Shown here: positions 1-10,560 of the stretch, piece by piece | Numbering within the stretch: the first letter of the stretch is position 1 | Layout of the letters: each line of letters opens with the position of its first letter | Assembly: GCA_036346355.1 (NCBI GenBank) | Contig: CM070569.1 | Coordinates: 87,364,753-87,428,752 of the forward strand | Direction of reading: 5' to 3' | DNA: 64,000 nt | Source: Rhipidocladum racemiflorum | Lineage: Eukaryota; Streptophyta; Magnoliopsida; Poales; Poaceae | The notes under the pieces: generated by a model | Seen by the model: the letters and a program-made list of their open reading frames with translations, nothing else | What the model was told of the DNA's origin: nothing | Database searches by the model: none | Position numbers and translations under genes: made by a program

Positions 1-451
1 TAGCTATTTGAGTGCAAGAACCGTGATCTTCTTAAGGAAAAGATTTTCAAAATGTGTTTGTTGTGAGATGCCTATTAAACCCCCACCGAGTTGTCTTCTT
101 GGTCCTGCAATTACATGTAATTTTAGTTTTAGGTCGTTGTAATTTTTTATCTGTTTAAATAGATTGCTACTCTTTACGTATAATTGAAAAATGCAGTGGC
201 AAAATTATTACCTAGAAAAATCTTGTTACTAAAAACCAGACAACACAAAATCTCTTTATGAAAAATGCATATATTGCTTCAACATTTCGTAGGTTTATAC
301 ACAGATTAATAACTTCATACATTTATAGAATGCATGCATATTTGCATTGTCGTAGAAGGGGCAGCCAAAAATGTTAAATCTATTTGAGCAACTGCTTCCT
401 TGCATAGTAGCTTAGAGCCAAAATCAGTTCATTTACCTTAAGTTTATATAA
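1..451. other. Upstream non-coding DNA
   Basis: AT-rich sequence with no credible open frame, repeat or RNA gene that I can see. Its last three bases (TAA) are the left target duplication of the MITE that follows. Confidence 0.5.
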
Positions 452-829
452 GGGTATGTTTGTTTTAGCTAGAGATTGTAGAAAACAACTTTTAAAATCT
501 GGATTGTTTAAAAGCTGAAGATTGAAAAGCTAATGGATGTTTGGCAACTTCGATTATAGTGGTGGTAGGCTCGGGCGTGAACAAAACAGGGAGGCTTGAA
601 CGTGAACAGTGGGGGGGGGCAATGGTGGGTATTTCGACTGAAGTTGGATGGGTATTATGGTCTTTTGCAAAAAAAAAAAAAGCTGAGAAAAGCTCCTCCA
701 GAGTGGATTGTGGGATTGCTATAATCTGGCCTCCGGATTGTTACAATCTATATTGAAAGTTTCCTGTTTGTTGACTTTTCAGATTTTAAAGGCTGTTTTC
801 TACAATCCCCGGCTGAAACAAACAAGCCC
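452..829. mobile_element. Tourist-like MITE (PIF/Harbinger type), 378 bp
   Basis: The left end GGGTATGTTTGTTTTAGC and the reverse complement of the right end, GGGCTTGTTTGTTTCAGC, match as terminal inverted repeats. The similarity continues inward through GATTGTAGAAAACA on both sides. The element is bounded by a TAA duplication (449-451 and 830-832), the signature of Harbinger-type integration. It has no coding capacity. The interior carries a G-run near 610 and an A-run near 668. Confidence 0.82.
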
Positions 830-1322
830 TAAATATATAATACAAATTACTTTAAAAATCTGTAGATTTTGTATCAGTACATATGTTACTTTGTAAAGTG
901 TGAACAGAAAATAAAATCTAGAGTTGATTCAACAATTTCCACCGGCTACTCTGTTTTGCGATGATTCTACAGTACTTTTATGATGAACTATCAGCATCGA
1001 ATTAATCTCAATGAGTAAAATGCGAGAGCTAACGTTCATATGCAATTCCGGGGAGAATTGCTAGGGAATATTTTAACAAATCAATCATACTTGATTGCAG
1101 CGTGTATTGTCTACACTCTACCGACACAAACGCAAGATGCACAAAAAAACAAAACAAAAAAGCTTAACCAAACATGAGTGCCTAGTGATCGCATCAAACC
1201 CTATTGAATCCTAGCACAGCATCCAACGGCCACAAATTCGAGCGCTCTGGATGTTAAAAAAAAAAAAATCACCTCAGTGCTGAGTGTTACTTAGCAAAAT
1301 CCAATAAAAATATGAGGGAGAC
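830..1322. other. Non-coding upstream region between two MITEs
   Basis: No reading frame, repeat or RNA gene is convincing here. The region holds A-rich runs (about 1141-1170 and 1257-1268) and is distal upstream DNA of the GH3 gene. Confidence 0.4.
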
Positions 1323-1795
1323 TACCGTTCCAACGGTATAACCATGAAACTTAGGGCATCTACAATGGTGTCACTTCAGCTTACTATAAGGATGCCAACT
1401 CAGCATTTTGCTTAGGTGGATGAGAGAAAAAGAAGAGAGAGATATTGATTGACTACTAACTTATAGTCAGGCTATAGCTGATTCCAAAGCATTTATCACC
1501 TCTTACATATAGATCCATATTTAATTTTGTAGATAATGCTATAGCTAGTTCATTAGAGAGGTTGTCTATTAGCTATCTATAGATGACATGTATATTTTTT
1601 TATAGCTAGTTGTTGACTACACCATTGCAGATGCCCTTATGAAACTTATCAGTTTCAGTGCTGGTTTCATTAGTTTAAGTATTTGGTTTCATCAGTTTCA
1701 TGTTTCATCAGTTTTTAGTGCTAAGTTTTATGAATTTCAGTGTAAAAATTCACAAGTTTTATGAGTTTTAAAAGTATACCGTTCCTATGGTATAC
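1323..1795. repeat. Repeat-flanked segment, possibly an older MITE that hosts a younger one
   Basis: An 18-bp palindrome-like motif, TACCGTTCCAACGGTATA, at 1323-1340 recurs as a copy with two mismatches at 1778-1795. Between them, leaving aside the nested 1354-1636 MITE, lies a run of imperfect GTTTCATCAGTTTCA-like repeats (about 1640-1770). This looks like an old non-autonomous element, but I could not define its termini or class. Confidence 0.35.
1354..1636. mobile_element. Tourist-like MITE, 283 bp
   Basis: Terminal inverted repeats GGGCATCTACAATGGTGT (left) and GGGCATCTGCAATGGTGT (right end read on the opposite strand) differ at one position. The element is flanked by TTA duplications (1351-1353 and 1637-1639). 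There is no coding capacity. It sits inside a repeat-rich segment of its own about 300-600 bp upstream of the likely GH3 transcription start. Confidence 0.85.
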
Positions 1796-1916
1796 CGTAG
1801 GTTAATTTTTCTGTAAAAATATTTTAGCAGCACCTGACGCAAAATCCCTGCACTCACTCTCTCGCCGAAGTGCCGAACTCCGTTGGTTGTGCTCGGGAGC
1901 AGTTGGCGCTGAGCGG

Positions 1917-2178
1917 CTATAAGAGCGGCGGCAAGCTCCTGGTTGCTGCGACGCACTCGTCCCCAATTAGCGGCTACTAAATCTAAAATCTTCGTTCGAC
2001 TGCATCTCTAATGGCTTACTGCGTGTACAGTGATCCACTAGTACGCACTCGCTTCTTGTAGCGTTCTTGCCTGCCCCCTCAACCTCCGGACACCGAAGCT
2101 TCCTGGATCGCCCACCACCCCACGTCCCCGGAAACCGGCGTCGCAGGAAGCCCACGTCTTCAGTCTGTTAATTCTGCA
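1917..2178 (+). promoter_or_regulatory. Probable core promoter and untranslated exon 1 of the GH3 gene
   Basis: A TATA-like CTATAAG (1917-1923) precedes a GC-richer stretch that stands out from the AT-rich surroundings. It ends at a strong splice donor, CA|GTGAGTG (intron from 2179). A 5'-UTR intron would end at the acceptor TATTTGCAG (4932-4940), 51 bases before the GH3 start codon. This is inference from composition and splice signals; the transcription start is not visible. Confidence 0.42.
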
Positions 2179-2603
2179 GTGAGTGCTTTTGTATTGCTCT
2201 GTTTTTGTGTGAGGAAAAGGGTGGGATTTTTGCCAGTTTCAGGGTAAATTTTGTAGGCACTCTGAAAGTTTAGGGAAGAAACTTACGGTTCTTCTTGGTG
2301 TCTTCAGTAGATACTCCAACTCAGAAGTTCAGAACTGATAGCTTGTATGTGCTATTCAGCGCCGATATACTTGGTAAAGGATCTCTTGGTTGATCCTGTA
2401 GTAGTACTTGGTAGGAGGAATATACTGCATAAGGATAGATATTTTGTTCTGTCGATTAGACCTTGTCTGTTGTCCCACTTTTTTGCCAAAACAGTGGCGA
2501 TTAGCTACTTTTGTGTGGATAGTTAGATTAGACGAATACTTGGTTAAGCCGCCTTTCCCCCCTAGATCCGAGCAAGGATTCTATTTGGTTTCCTGTATGG
2601 CCA

Positions 2604-2628
2604 AGAGAGAGAGAGAGAGAGAGAGAGA
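2604..2628. repeat. (GA)n microsatellite
   Basis: About twelve GA units in the presumed 5'-UTR intron of the GH3 gene. It produces spurious Arg-Glu and Ser-Leu frames on the two strands. Confidence 0.9.
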
Positions 2629-3143
2629 AGAAAGAAGCACCGGATTTCTTGTGCTCAATCGCATGGTTCTTTTCCCAATTCTTTTTGCGGTAAAGCCCCC
2701 AAGAATATACTGTCCACGAGGCAATGAAAAGGCCTGTGTTTCCCACAAATTCAAGATTGGCTAGATAACATCTTCTAAGTTTATCTCTTGTAAATTATGT
2801 TTCTTTTCTCCTGTACAAACTTTGCTTCTCCTATTTTATAATATAAATATATATTTACAGTAGGACCAGCTTGGTCTTACTGTCTTTCTTCAAAAAAAAA
2901 AAAAGGCCCGGGTTTAGCTCTCACAAACTTACATGTGCTGTGTTCTGCACCCACGGGTTGTAAAAAAACTCTCTGTGCAATCACGCAGCTTCACCCTTTG
3001 CATTCTTTTTGTTGATGGCCTTTGTCAACTTGAGGTTATGTTTGTCCAAGATTCTTGGGATTATGTGACTTGCATCATTAATATCTTTGCATTCTTTGCA
3101 GTAATATTGCCGCAGTGTTCATTATTTTTATTGCCGCCCTTGT

Positions 3144-3187
3144 GGGATACAGTTTTTTTTTTTTTTGAAACCAAGCGGGATACAGTT
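3144..3187. repeat. Minute retroposed insertion with 11-bp target duplication
   Basis: GGGATACAGTT occurs at 3144-3154 and again at 3177-3187. Between the copies are only 22 bases: a T-run followed by GAAACCAAGC. A long direct duplication next to a poly(T) tract is what target-primed reverse transcription of a severely truncated poly(A) RNA (minus orientation) would leave. Confidence 0.5.
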
Positions 3188-4991
3188 CTGTAGTTTTGTG
3201 TGGCTCTCTTTTTGTTACTGATAATTGCAGTTTAGTTCACTTCGATCAACATACGATCTGTTCTAGCTTTTGAGAAGCAAGCGTTCAGTACTTGCTGTCT
3301 AATGTCTTGGAGATATTGCACTAATGGCTCATTAGATTAGCATATTCTCTATAACTGATTGTTTTTATGGTTCAAATGGTCAAGTGAGTTAGCTCAAGTT
3401 TCTTGGTATTTAATACTTACTTGCAAGAAAAGAGTTATCATTTGGTGTTTCAAACAGAAACCATGATTTGCCATCTTTTTTGTCTAATAGTATGTTGACC
3501 TATATCCTTGATTGTAGATTTTTGGTACTTGCGAGATTGAAGAAATACTTCCTTAATCTGTAGCCCGCATCTTTCTTGGCATTTTACTCACAACATAGCA
3601 TCGGTTTTCTATTTCAGGAAGTGAGAGTTTTTCATGTCAGATTTTGTACCTATGTGATTCATCAAGTTTCCTATTTTTCGTCTAAATTATTTCATGAAAT
3701 TCCCAACATTTCTAGTAAATTCTGGGACTGCACTTTTTGGGCCAATAATTTGTTGTCAATAGCATTTTTTTATATGATTTTGTGGTCATTTTCTCAGAAA
3801 GGAAAAACAGTATGCAAATTTGCACGCTTGGGTTATTTTAGGCACATCGAAGACCAGGTGTCTAGTTGTTAATTTGGCTTGCTTGCATCAATATATTCTG
3901 CCCCTCTCAGAAGCAGTGCATTATTTTAGAGCAAATTTTCCCTAGACAGCTTCCAATTTTTTTTTTTTTGGCTGGAATTGCATTTCTTCACCTGGCTTTG
4001 TAACTATGGCGTCTGGAAGCAAATAATATCTTTATGGCAATGGTTATTCGGGTTGCAATCAGTGTTAATGTACTTACGATAAGATTAAAACAGACCTAAC
4101 TGAAACTGATGTAGGCTGAGCCTTCTAATCATCCTTGCTTTAAAATTTTGTTAGTTTTGTCTAAAATAACATAGGAGCACATGATAGTACGGAAACTTTC
4201 CCACCCTTTGTTTGAACGTCGTTTTGGGCTCATGCTGTGTTGTGCCAAAGTGTTGCATGAAGAGGCAGCATTTCAGTACTGTTGTCTGAAGACTTTACTG
4301 TAACAACTTGGGAAGGCTCCTGTTCTTTATTTGGTCTCTCCCACTGGCATGCAAATTTTCCATTTTGAAAAGTTTGCTTTGGTGGGGCAAGAACTATTGA
4401 TGGTATCTCCATTTTCTCTTGGAATGTATCTTTTGTAATCCAGCACGTGTTGCCAACTTGCTGTTCTTTCTCTGGTAAAAGTGAGCATCAGTAAATTTGT
4501 TGTTGGACAGAAGATTCATCACTTTTCTGTCATCATTTCCAGATACTACTATATTCATAAAGCTTACCTTCTTTTTGATTGGTGGCATTATTATGTATCC
4601 TTGTATTTCTTTTTCTCCTCCCATTTGATGGTGTGTTTTTTTTTTCTCCTCCACTCATTTGATGGGGAATTCATGATTTTTGGACTGTTTTGTCGGTTAT
4701 AAATTTATCACTTCAATAGTTCCTTTCTATTCTAGTACCAACCCCAACTCCACTGCTGGATCCATCTCAGTTCTTGGTTAGACATTTAGAATGATGCACA
4801 CGAATAAAAAGAACTTTGCGATATCATTGTCGCGTATTCTTTCTTTTTCAACTGCATGGCATTTTATTTAAATCTGCATTGTAGCAATACTTCTCTAAGT
4901 TGTTGACGTGATTGCTTCCTTTCTGTATGGATATTTGCAGTTCTTCCTCCTCCATACAAGTAGGTGATAAGGCTCAGATCTTACAAGTCCA

Positions 4992-7190
4992 ATGACAATC
5001 TGCAGCTGTGAGGAGACCATTGATGAGTTTGAGATGCTAACGCGTGATGCTGGGCGTGTCCAGCTGGATACACTGAGAAAGATCCTTGAAGTGAATGCTG
5101 ATGCTGAGTATCTGAAGAGTTTCAGTCTTGAAAAGAGGACTGATGCCAAGAGCTTCAAATCCTGCATTCCCTTATGTGTGCATAGTGATATGGAGTCCTA
5201 CATCCAAAGGGTAGCCGATGGTGACAACTCACCAGTGCTCACTGGGATGCCCATCACTTCCCTCTCCGTAAGGTCCTCCTTGAACACTTTCTTAAGTTTA
5301 TTAGTATATACTGGTCTACGATGCAGGAATTATTTGAACTTGGTTGCTTCTGTCTTCTTGCTTCAGTTCTGGTACAACACAGGGAAAACCCAAGATTTTG
5401 CCATTCAATGACGAATTGCTTGAGACCACAATTCAAATATTTCGCACCTCCTTTGCATTTAGGAACCGGTGAGGAACTTCATTTGCTATTTATGACGTGC
5501 TGCTTTTTTTTATAATTTCTGTTCTCAACCAAATATTTTATAACTGATTTTAGTGTTCACTATTTTATAATTTCTGCACGTATAGATGCCTTGCATGTTG
5601 TGTTCCGGAATTTCATAACGATCTTTTGGCACACTTGCAGTGAATATCCTATTGGAAATGGAAAAGCTTTGCAGTTTGTCTATGGGAGCAAGCAAGTTTT
5701 TACCAAAGGGGGCATTCTTGCCACCACTGCGACGACAAACTTGTACCGGAGTCGGCGTTTCAAGGAAGCAATGAAGGATATCCAGTCTCAGTGCTGCAGT
5801 CCTGACGAAGTCATCTTTGGCCCTGACTTCCACCAGTCTTTATACTGTCACCTACTATGTGGGTTGATCTACTCGAATGAAGTTCAATTTGTTTTCTCGA
5901 CGTTTGCACACAGCCTCGTCCGCGCATTTCATACACTTGAGGAGGTATGGGAAGATCTCTGTGATGATATAAGACATGGTGTTCTCTCGAAACGAGTCAC
6001 CACACCATCCATTCGTGAAGCTGTTTCAAAGATCTTGAGGCCCAACCCTGAGCTTGCTAGCTCGATTTACTATAAATGCTTGGGTTTGAGCAATTGGTAT
6101 GGTGTAATCCCAGCACTGTGGCCAAATGCAAAGTATGTCTATGGCATCATGACGGGGTCCATGGAGCCATACCTGAAGAAATTAAGACACTATGCGGGGC
6201 ACTTACCACTGATGAGTGCTGACTATGGTGCATCTGAAGGATGGGTTGGTTCTAACATCAACCCAACCATGCCTCCTGAGGAGGTGACATATGCTGTTCT
6301 TCCGCATATTGCTTATTTTGAGTTCATTCCTCTGGAGAAACCAAAAGGTGAGGAAATGGAGACCAGTGCCTGTGTACACTACATAGAGTCAGAGCCTGTT
6401 GGTTTAGCGGAAGTCAAGGTTGGCAAAATCTACGAAGTGGTAATAACCAACTTTGCAGGTACATTCTCTGTCCAGTAGCTGTTAAATGCTACAGTTCCGA
6501 TTCTTGATTGTCATTCGATGAGATCTAGCAGGTGGTCACCTATAATTTTGACCATGTTTACTCCGTCTCTCTGTTGCCAAATGATAATTCGAATAATATC
6601 ACCTTAGGGGATGTTTGGCAAATGATAATTCTAATAATGTCACAGGTCTATACCGATATAGACTGGGAGACGTTGTGAAGATAGCAGGCTTCCACAACTC
6701 AACACCCGAGCTCCAGTTCATTTGCCGCAGAAGTCTTGTCCTGAGCATCAATATTGACAAGAACACGGAGAAGGACCTGCAGTTAGCTGTCGAAGAGGCA
6801 GAGAAGCTCTTGGCCGCCGAGAAGCTCGAGGTTGTGGACTTCACAAGCCTTGTGGACAGGTCAAGTGACACTGGTCACTACGTGATCTTCTGGGAGCTGA
6901 GCTCAGACGCCAGTGATGAAGTCCTCAGCAGCTGCGCGAACGCCATGGACCTGGCCTTCGTGGACGCAGGATACACCGGTTCAAGGAAGATCAACACCAT
7001 TGGCCCCCTCGAGCTCCGTGCCCTCCGGAAGGGAACCTTCGCGCAAATAATGGATCACTACCTGGGCCTCGGGGGCGCTGTGAGCCAGTTCAAGACGCCG
7101 CGATTTGTGAGCCCATCAAACAGCAAGGTCTTGCAGATACTGAGTAGGAATGTCACCCAGAGCTACTTCAGCACTGCATATGGGCTCTGA
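4992..7190 (+). CDS. JAR1-like (GH3): GH3 acyl-acid-amido synthetase, JAR1 type (jasmonoyl-isoleucine synthetase-like)
   Basis: Coding exons are 4992-5272, 5367-5468, 5641-6458 and 6646-7190, giving 581 codons with no internal stop; 581 residues is the length I recall for grass JAR1 proteins. GH3 enzymes adenylate an acyl acid and transfer it to an amino acid. The group I member JAR1 makes jasmonoyl-isoleucine, the active hormone, in the cytosol. Motifs seen: the ATP-binding SSGTTQGK (about residues 94-101, spanning the exon 1/2 junction), YGASEGW (about 323-329) and YRYRLGDVV (about 403-411). The ends, MTICSCEET and TQSYFSTAYGL, resemble rice JAR1. The start is the first ATG after a TTTGCAG acceptor. 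Exon 1 must use AG|GTCCTC; a stronger-looking GTAAGG donor 5 nt upstream would shift the frame. The substrate is inferred from family resemblance. Confidence 0.93.
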
Positions 7191-7530
7191 TATAACACTG
7201 CGCACCAGTGCTAATATCGGCATGTAATTATTTTTTTCTTCCCCTTTTGCTTCTATCTCCTCATCTAGCCTAGTAATTACAATCTCTGTATAATGCGTTT
7301 TGTCGGACTAGACCGACAATACCCGGTTGTTCCTAGGTAGATTGGCTGTGTGGCTGTGTATGTAGGCATGTGGCCGTGCCGAGATGCTCCTGGCACTCTG
7401 GCAGTCCCTTCAGCATCTTTAGCCTGGTTGTCTCTGCAGAAAGTTCCGAAATATTGCCAGTGTTCTGATGTAATCATGTAACGCATGTAAGCCCTTCATA
7501 AAATGCATCTCAATTCAGCCAATCCAACCA
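7191..7530 (+). other. Probable 3' UTR of the GH3 gene
   Basis: T-rich, non-coding sequence follows the TGA stop, with a TTATTTTTTTC stretch at about 7227-7240 and AATAAA-like AT-rich sequence toward 7500. The cleavage site cannot be fixed from sequence alone. Confidence 0.4.
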
Positions 7531-7738
7531 TAACTTTCTTTTCATGAGAAATTTATTTACTGTGTGTGCATACACAAACAGAAATCCATAGTCTGGCTAA
7601 CCCTGACCACACTTCCTACAGAGATTTGGTTGCTCCATGAACAACAACCACAAGAAGCGGACGCTTCACACACAAGCCGCGATGCAACAACCAACCGAAA
7701 CATCAAGAAAATGTCCAGGAGCAGGAACAGAAGAGCGA

Positions 7739-8140
7739 TCAGGGCTCACCATGTGAGACCGAGACAACCGGTTCAAACTCAATTGCACTACTAGGTGTTG
7801 CGCCAACACAACCACAACCATGCGCCTGCCTCGGCCTGATCGCCCAGGTGGCCACTGCCCTGAAGAGGGCTCTCGGTGTCACCTTCCTGCCCCTGCTGCT
7901 GTGGGCACCGAACACGACGTCCTGCCTGCTGTTCCTTCTCTCCATGGGCAGCGCTCCGGTGGGCCCCTTCTGCAGGGACTCGTCAGGGAAGGACAGGCCG
8001 GTGAGGTGCCTGTCCAGGATCTGGTGCAGGGAGGCCAGCTCGTAGGAGTCGTACAGTAAGCTCCCCATGTCCCATATCACCTTGCCATCTCCTCCTTTGC
8101 CTGCATCTCCTCTCTCTACCTCTCGATGCTTCTGAGACAT
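7739..8140 (-). CDS. Possible small uncharacterized protein, 133 codons
   Basis: The frame begins at an ATG at 8138-8140 (MSQKHREVERGD) and continues to a stop at 7739. A longer frame starts at 8299, but its extra N-terminus is mostly a poly-Ser run encoded by a GAG microsatellite, so I prefer the internal start and treat the repeat as leader. The segment WDMGSLLYDSYELASLHQ resembles the LYDSYEL-type motif I recall from small plant proteins of unknown function. The C-terminal part has a basic RGRKVTPRALFRAVATW stretch, then Gly/Cys-rich sequence. No membrane segment or catalytic motif is visible. It converges tail-to-tail with the GH3 gene, about 550 bp away. The alternative is a chance GC-rich frame; only expression or conservation could decide. 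Confidence 0.5.
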   Translation of the reverse strand: MSQKHREVERGDAGKGGDGKVIWDMGSLLYDSYELASLHQILDRHLTGLSFPDESLQKGPTGALPMERRNSRQDVVFGAHSSRGRKVTPRALFRAVATWAIRPRQAHGCGCVGATPSSAIEFEPVVSVSHGEP

Positions 8141-8204
8141 CGATCTTGTGAGCGAGAAATCACACGATTCTGTGATCAGTTGGAGGTGGAATATGAAATG
8201 GGAT

Positions 8205-8233
8205 GAGGAGGAGGAGGAGGAGGAGGAGGAGGA
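8205..8233. repeat. (GAG)n microsatellite
   Basis: About ten GAG/GGA units, probably in the 5' leader of the small minus-strand gene. It generates poly-Glu and poly-Ser frames. Confidence 0.9.
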
Positions 8234-8694
8234 GAGAAATGGTTGCACATTTAATTTATCATCTTGTTGTTTTTCTTTCCCAAATGCAACATTATGCATA
8301 AGTTGCGGGCAGGTCTCAGGTCTGGCTCTGATCTGGTCAGGGTAGGAGAGAAAATGGGGTATGCAAAGCTGTCGATTAAGAAGACATATTCGTTTTGTTT
8401 GTTAATTAATATTTCTGGTCTGGCTTTTGGGAAGGACAAATCGATATAGAGGTGCATCAGAAGCAGCTGTTCACCAAACACAAAGGATCGTTAGACTTTA
8501 ACCTCTTAATTGTTCGATTTGAAACAATCAACTGAACAAGAGTCGTCACGGGAGATGTAGCAATTAGCAACAGATGTACGTGCTAGCTGCGATGCATGAC
8601 CCTTGAAGGTAGCTAGCGACATGCCGGATAACAGAGACAAACAGACAGTACGGGAGTATCGCAAAATGATACGCAAGATGCCAGAAGAACATAT
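8234..8694. other. Intergenic DNA
   Basis: No gene or repeat is recognised. It would contain the promoter of the minus-strand small gene if that gene is real. It ends at the CACTA terminus at 8695. Confidence 0.4.
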
Positions 8695-8726
8695 CACTAC
8701 TACAGAAATGCTTATATTAGACGCAC

Positions 8727-9046
8727 CATCACAGACGGTTTTCAAAAACCGTCTGTAATATATAATATCACAGACGATTCTATAAACCAACCGTCAGTGA
8801 AACTATCACAGACCGTTGTTAATTAACCCCGTCTGTGATTAGATAAATATCGCAGACGGTTTTGTATTCCAACCGTCTGTGATATTATCACAAACGGTTC
8901 TATAAAAAACCGCCTGCGTGATATAAAAGTAATATCACGACGGTTTTACTATACAACCGTCGTGATATAACGCAGCAGGTTGTGTTTATAAACGTCTACG
9001 ATATTGCTTATATCACCAGGCGTTTTGTGTTTATAACCGTCTGTAT
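8727..9046. repeat. CACTA 5' subterminal repeat array
   Basis: Multiple degenerate pairs of ACAGACGGTT and AACCGTCTGT alternate in opposite orientation with short AT-rich spacers. In En/Spm-type elements such arrays are binding sites for an element-encoded DNA-binding protein. The copies decay toward 9046. Confidence 0.8.
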
Positions 9047-9426
9047 GCTGCGTTATAACATTTTGATGTTTTTATCGAACTACGTATTTTCATCGAAGGC
9101 CATAATTCGTTGATAGATAGGACGAAAAATGGTAATGACCATTTTATAACATAATGAAATTAAATTGCTAGTGATCGGACGTCGATTTTTCGCAACATTT
9201 TCTTTCTACGTGTGAAACATTTTTCCTTGACAAGCGGTAAAAAAATGTTTCATACATTCAAAAATCTTGCAATCGTCAGAAAAAAAAGCGAGAATCGGAC
9301 GTCAGGGTGTAAGTTTCTCCCAATGAAATTTGATAACCATCAGAATATGTGACCATTTTATAACATAAAACTTTTCATTACATTACTACATTATATATAT
9401 ATATTATTACTTATAAATTAAAATAA

Positions 9427-9774
9427 TCATCGTAAATCAGGAGGAGTGGTGAGCTGCCATCGTAAATGCCGTCGTCGCCGTCGCTCCACGGTGGGCTGCC
9501 ATCGTAAATCGTCGTCGCGCCACGGTGGGCTACCGTCGTCGTCGTCGTCATCTGAGCTCCCCCAGTGCATGACGTGGTCGTCTTCCTCTGACTCTTCCTC
9601 GTCCTCCTCCTCCCGCTCCTCCTCCTCCTCCTCGTCCCGCTCCTCCTCCTCTTCCCGCTTGCGTTTCCCGCATAGCGGCGACGCCGGGGGAGGTGATGGT
9701 GGAGCGGCGCCGGGGGAGCTTGCGGGAGATGGTGGAGGCGACGCCGACGAAGGAGAGCTTGCGGGAGATGCCAT
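9427..9774 (-). CDS. Doubtful acidic low-complexity ORF inside the CACTA element
   Basis: The 115-codon frame has a Ser/Pro/Ala-rich N-terminus, then a KRKREEEEE run and long Glu/Asp tracts, ending Arg-rich. It reads away from the second subterminal block at 9.9 kb. It could be a remnant of a second element-encoded protein, or simply a frame in GC-rich triplet repeats; the opposite strand is open too. I recognise no family. Confidence 0.25.
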   Translation of the reverse strand: MASPASSPSSASPPPSPASSPGAAPPSPPPASPLCGKRKREEEEERDEEEEEEREEEDEEESEEDDHVMHWGSSDDDDDDGSPPWRDDDLRWQPTVERRRRRHLRWQLTTPPDLR

Positions 9775-9908
9775 TAGCAGTAATGTGTTGATCGAATTCG
9801 ATCAATAGCGGTGATTTAATAGGTGGCCGGAATTGAAGACGAAGCGAGAAACAAAGAGTTCTCATTCAAAGGCGCGCAGGAAACGAAGAGACGAAGACGG
9901 ACGGTCGC

Positions 9909-10150
9909 TATCACAGACGATTCTATAAACCAACCGTCAGTAAAACTATCACACACCATTCCTCGTCTGCCATCACGGACGGTTTTTGAAATAACCGTCT
10001 GTGATATACCTATATATCACAGACGGTTTAGTTTACATAACCGTCTGTATAATATCACTGACGGTTGGTACACATCGCCGTCTGTAATCTTACTATATGA
10101 CAGACGGTTATTACATAGAACCGTCTGTGATAAAGCTTGCCTATATATAG
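9909..10150 (+). promoter_or_regulatory. Second subterminal repeat block plus TATA box before tnp2
   Basis: Five or six inverted ACGGTT/AACCGT pairs are followed by CTATATATAGG (10140-10150), which fits the promoter of the tnp2 transcript starting downstream. About 44 bases near 9910 nearly repeat the sequence at 8766-8810. Confidence 0.55.
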
Positions 10151-10560
10151 GCCCGCGCAAGTTCGATGTTGTGGTCACTGTTGGGATAGAATGCTAAGAC
10201 CGTTATATCACCGACGGTTTGGCAATACAAATCTGTAAGCCTATATAATAGGTGATTCTTGTGATGTAATTAAGGTTAGTAATGGATAATTGCATTATAT
10301 ATATTATTTCAGATATAAGGTTAGTATTGGATATAAAATTGCCTTATATATATTAATTCAATATCTAGCTTGGTTATGTAAGAAATTTAAGATTGTTTAG
10401 ATCTAGCTTGTAGATCCATGTTTTGGTGGTGATCTAAGCTAGCTAGTAATTGGACGTTATAATTGCAATATTATTTTGAAGCTCTAACTTGTTAAGGAAA
10501 GTGTACTTAATCGATTGAAAAGAGGGTTCTAATTGGATCGAATATTACATGTGTAGCATA

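Larger units (their letters stand above)
2179..4940 (+). other. Probable long 5'-UTR intron of the GH3 gene
   Basis: This is a T-rich stretch of about 2.8 kb without a supportable coding region, which is typical of plant introns. It is bounded by donor GTGAGTG and acceptor TTTGCAG. It contains a GA microsatellite, a tiny poly(T) insertion flanked by an 11-bp duplication, and an imperfect local duplication of TCTCCTCC...ATTTGATGG near 4612-4665. A long leader intron could affect expression, but no transcript is available to prove it is spliced as one piece. Confidence 0.4.

Noticed and set aside
4992..5411. GH3 gene as a frameshifted pseudogene
   Set aside because: Joining exon 1 at the obvious GTAAGG donor puts exon 2 out of frame. 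Moving the donor 5 nt downstream (AG|GTCCTC) restores the frame, the SSGTTQGK motif and a 581-codon length, so the gene is read as intact.
5591..6478. Exon 3 frame as a separate 295-aa gene
   Set aside because: It is the GH3 third exon plus intron read-through; the first part (before 5641) is intron sequence and the end runs past the donor at 6459.
9446..9865. Ser-, Arg- and Glu-rich overlapping frames
   Set aside because: All frames are open on both strands because of GAG/CTC-type triplet repeats. No homology is visible for the plus-strand ones.
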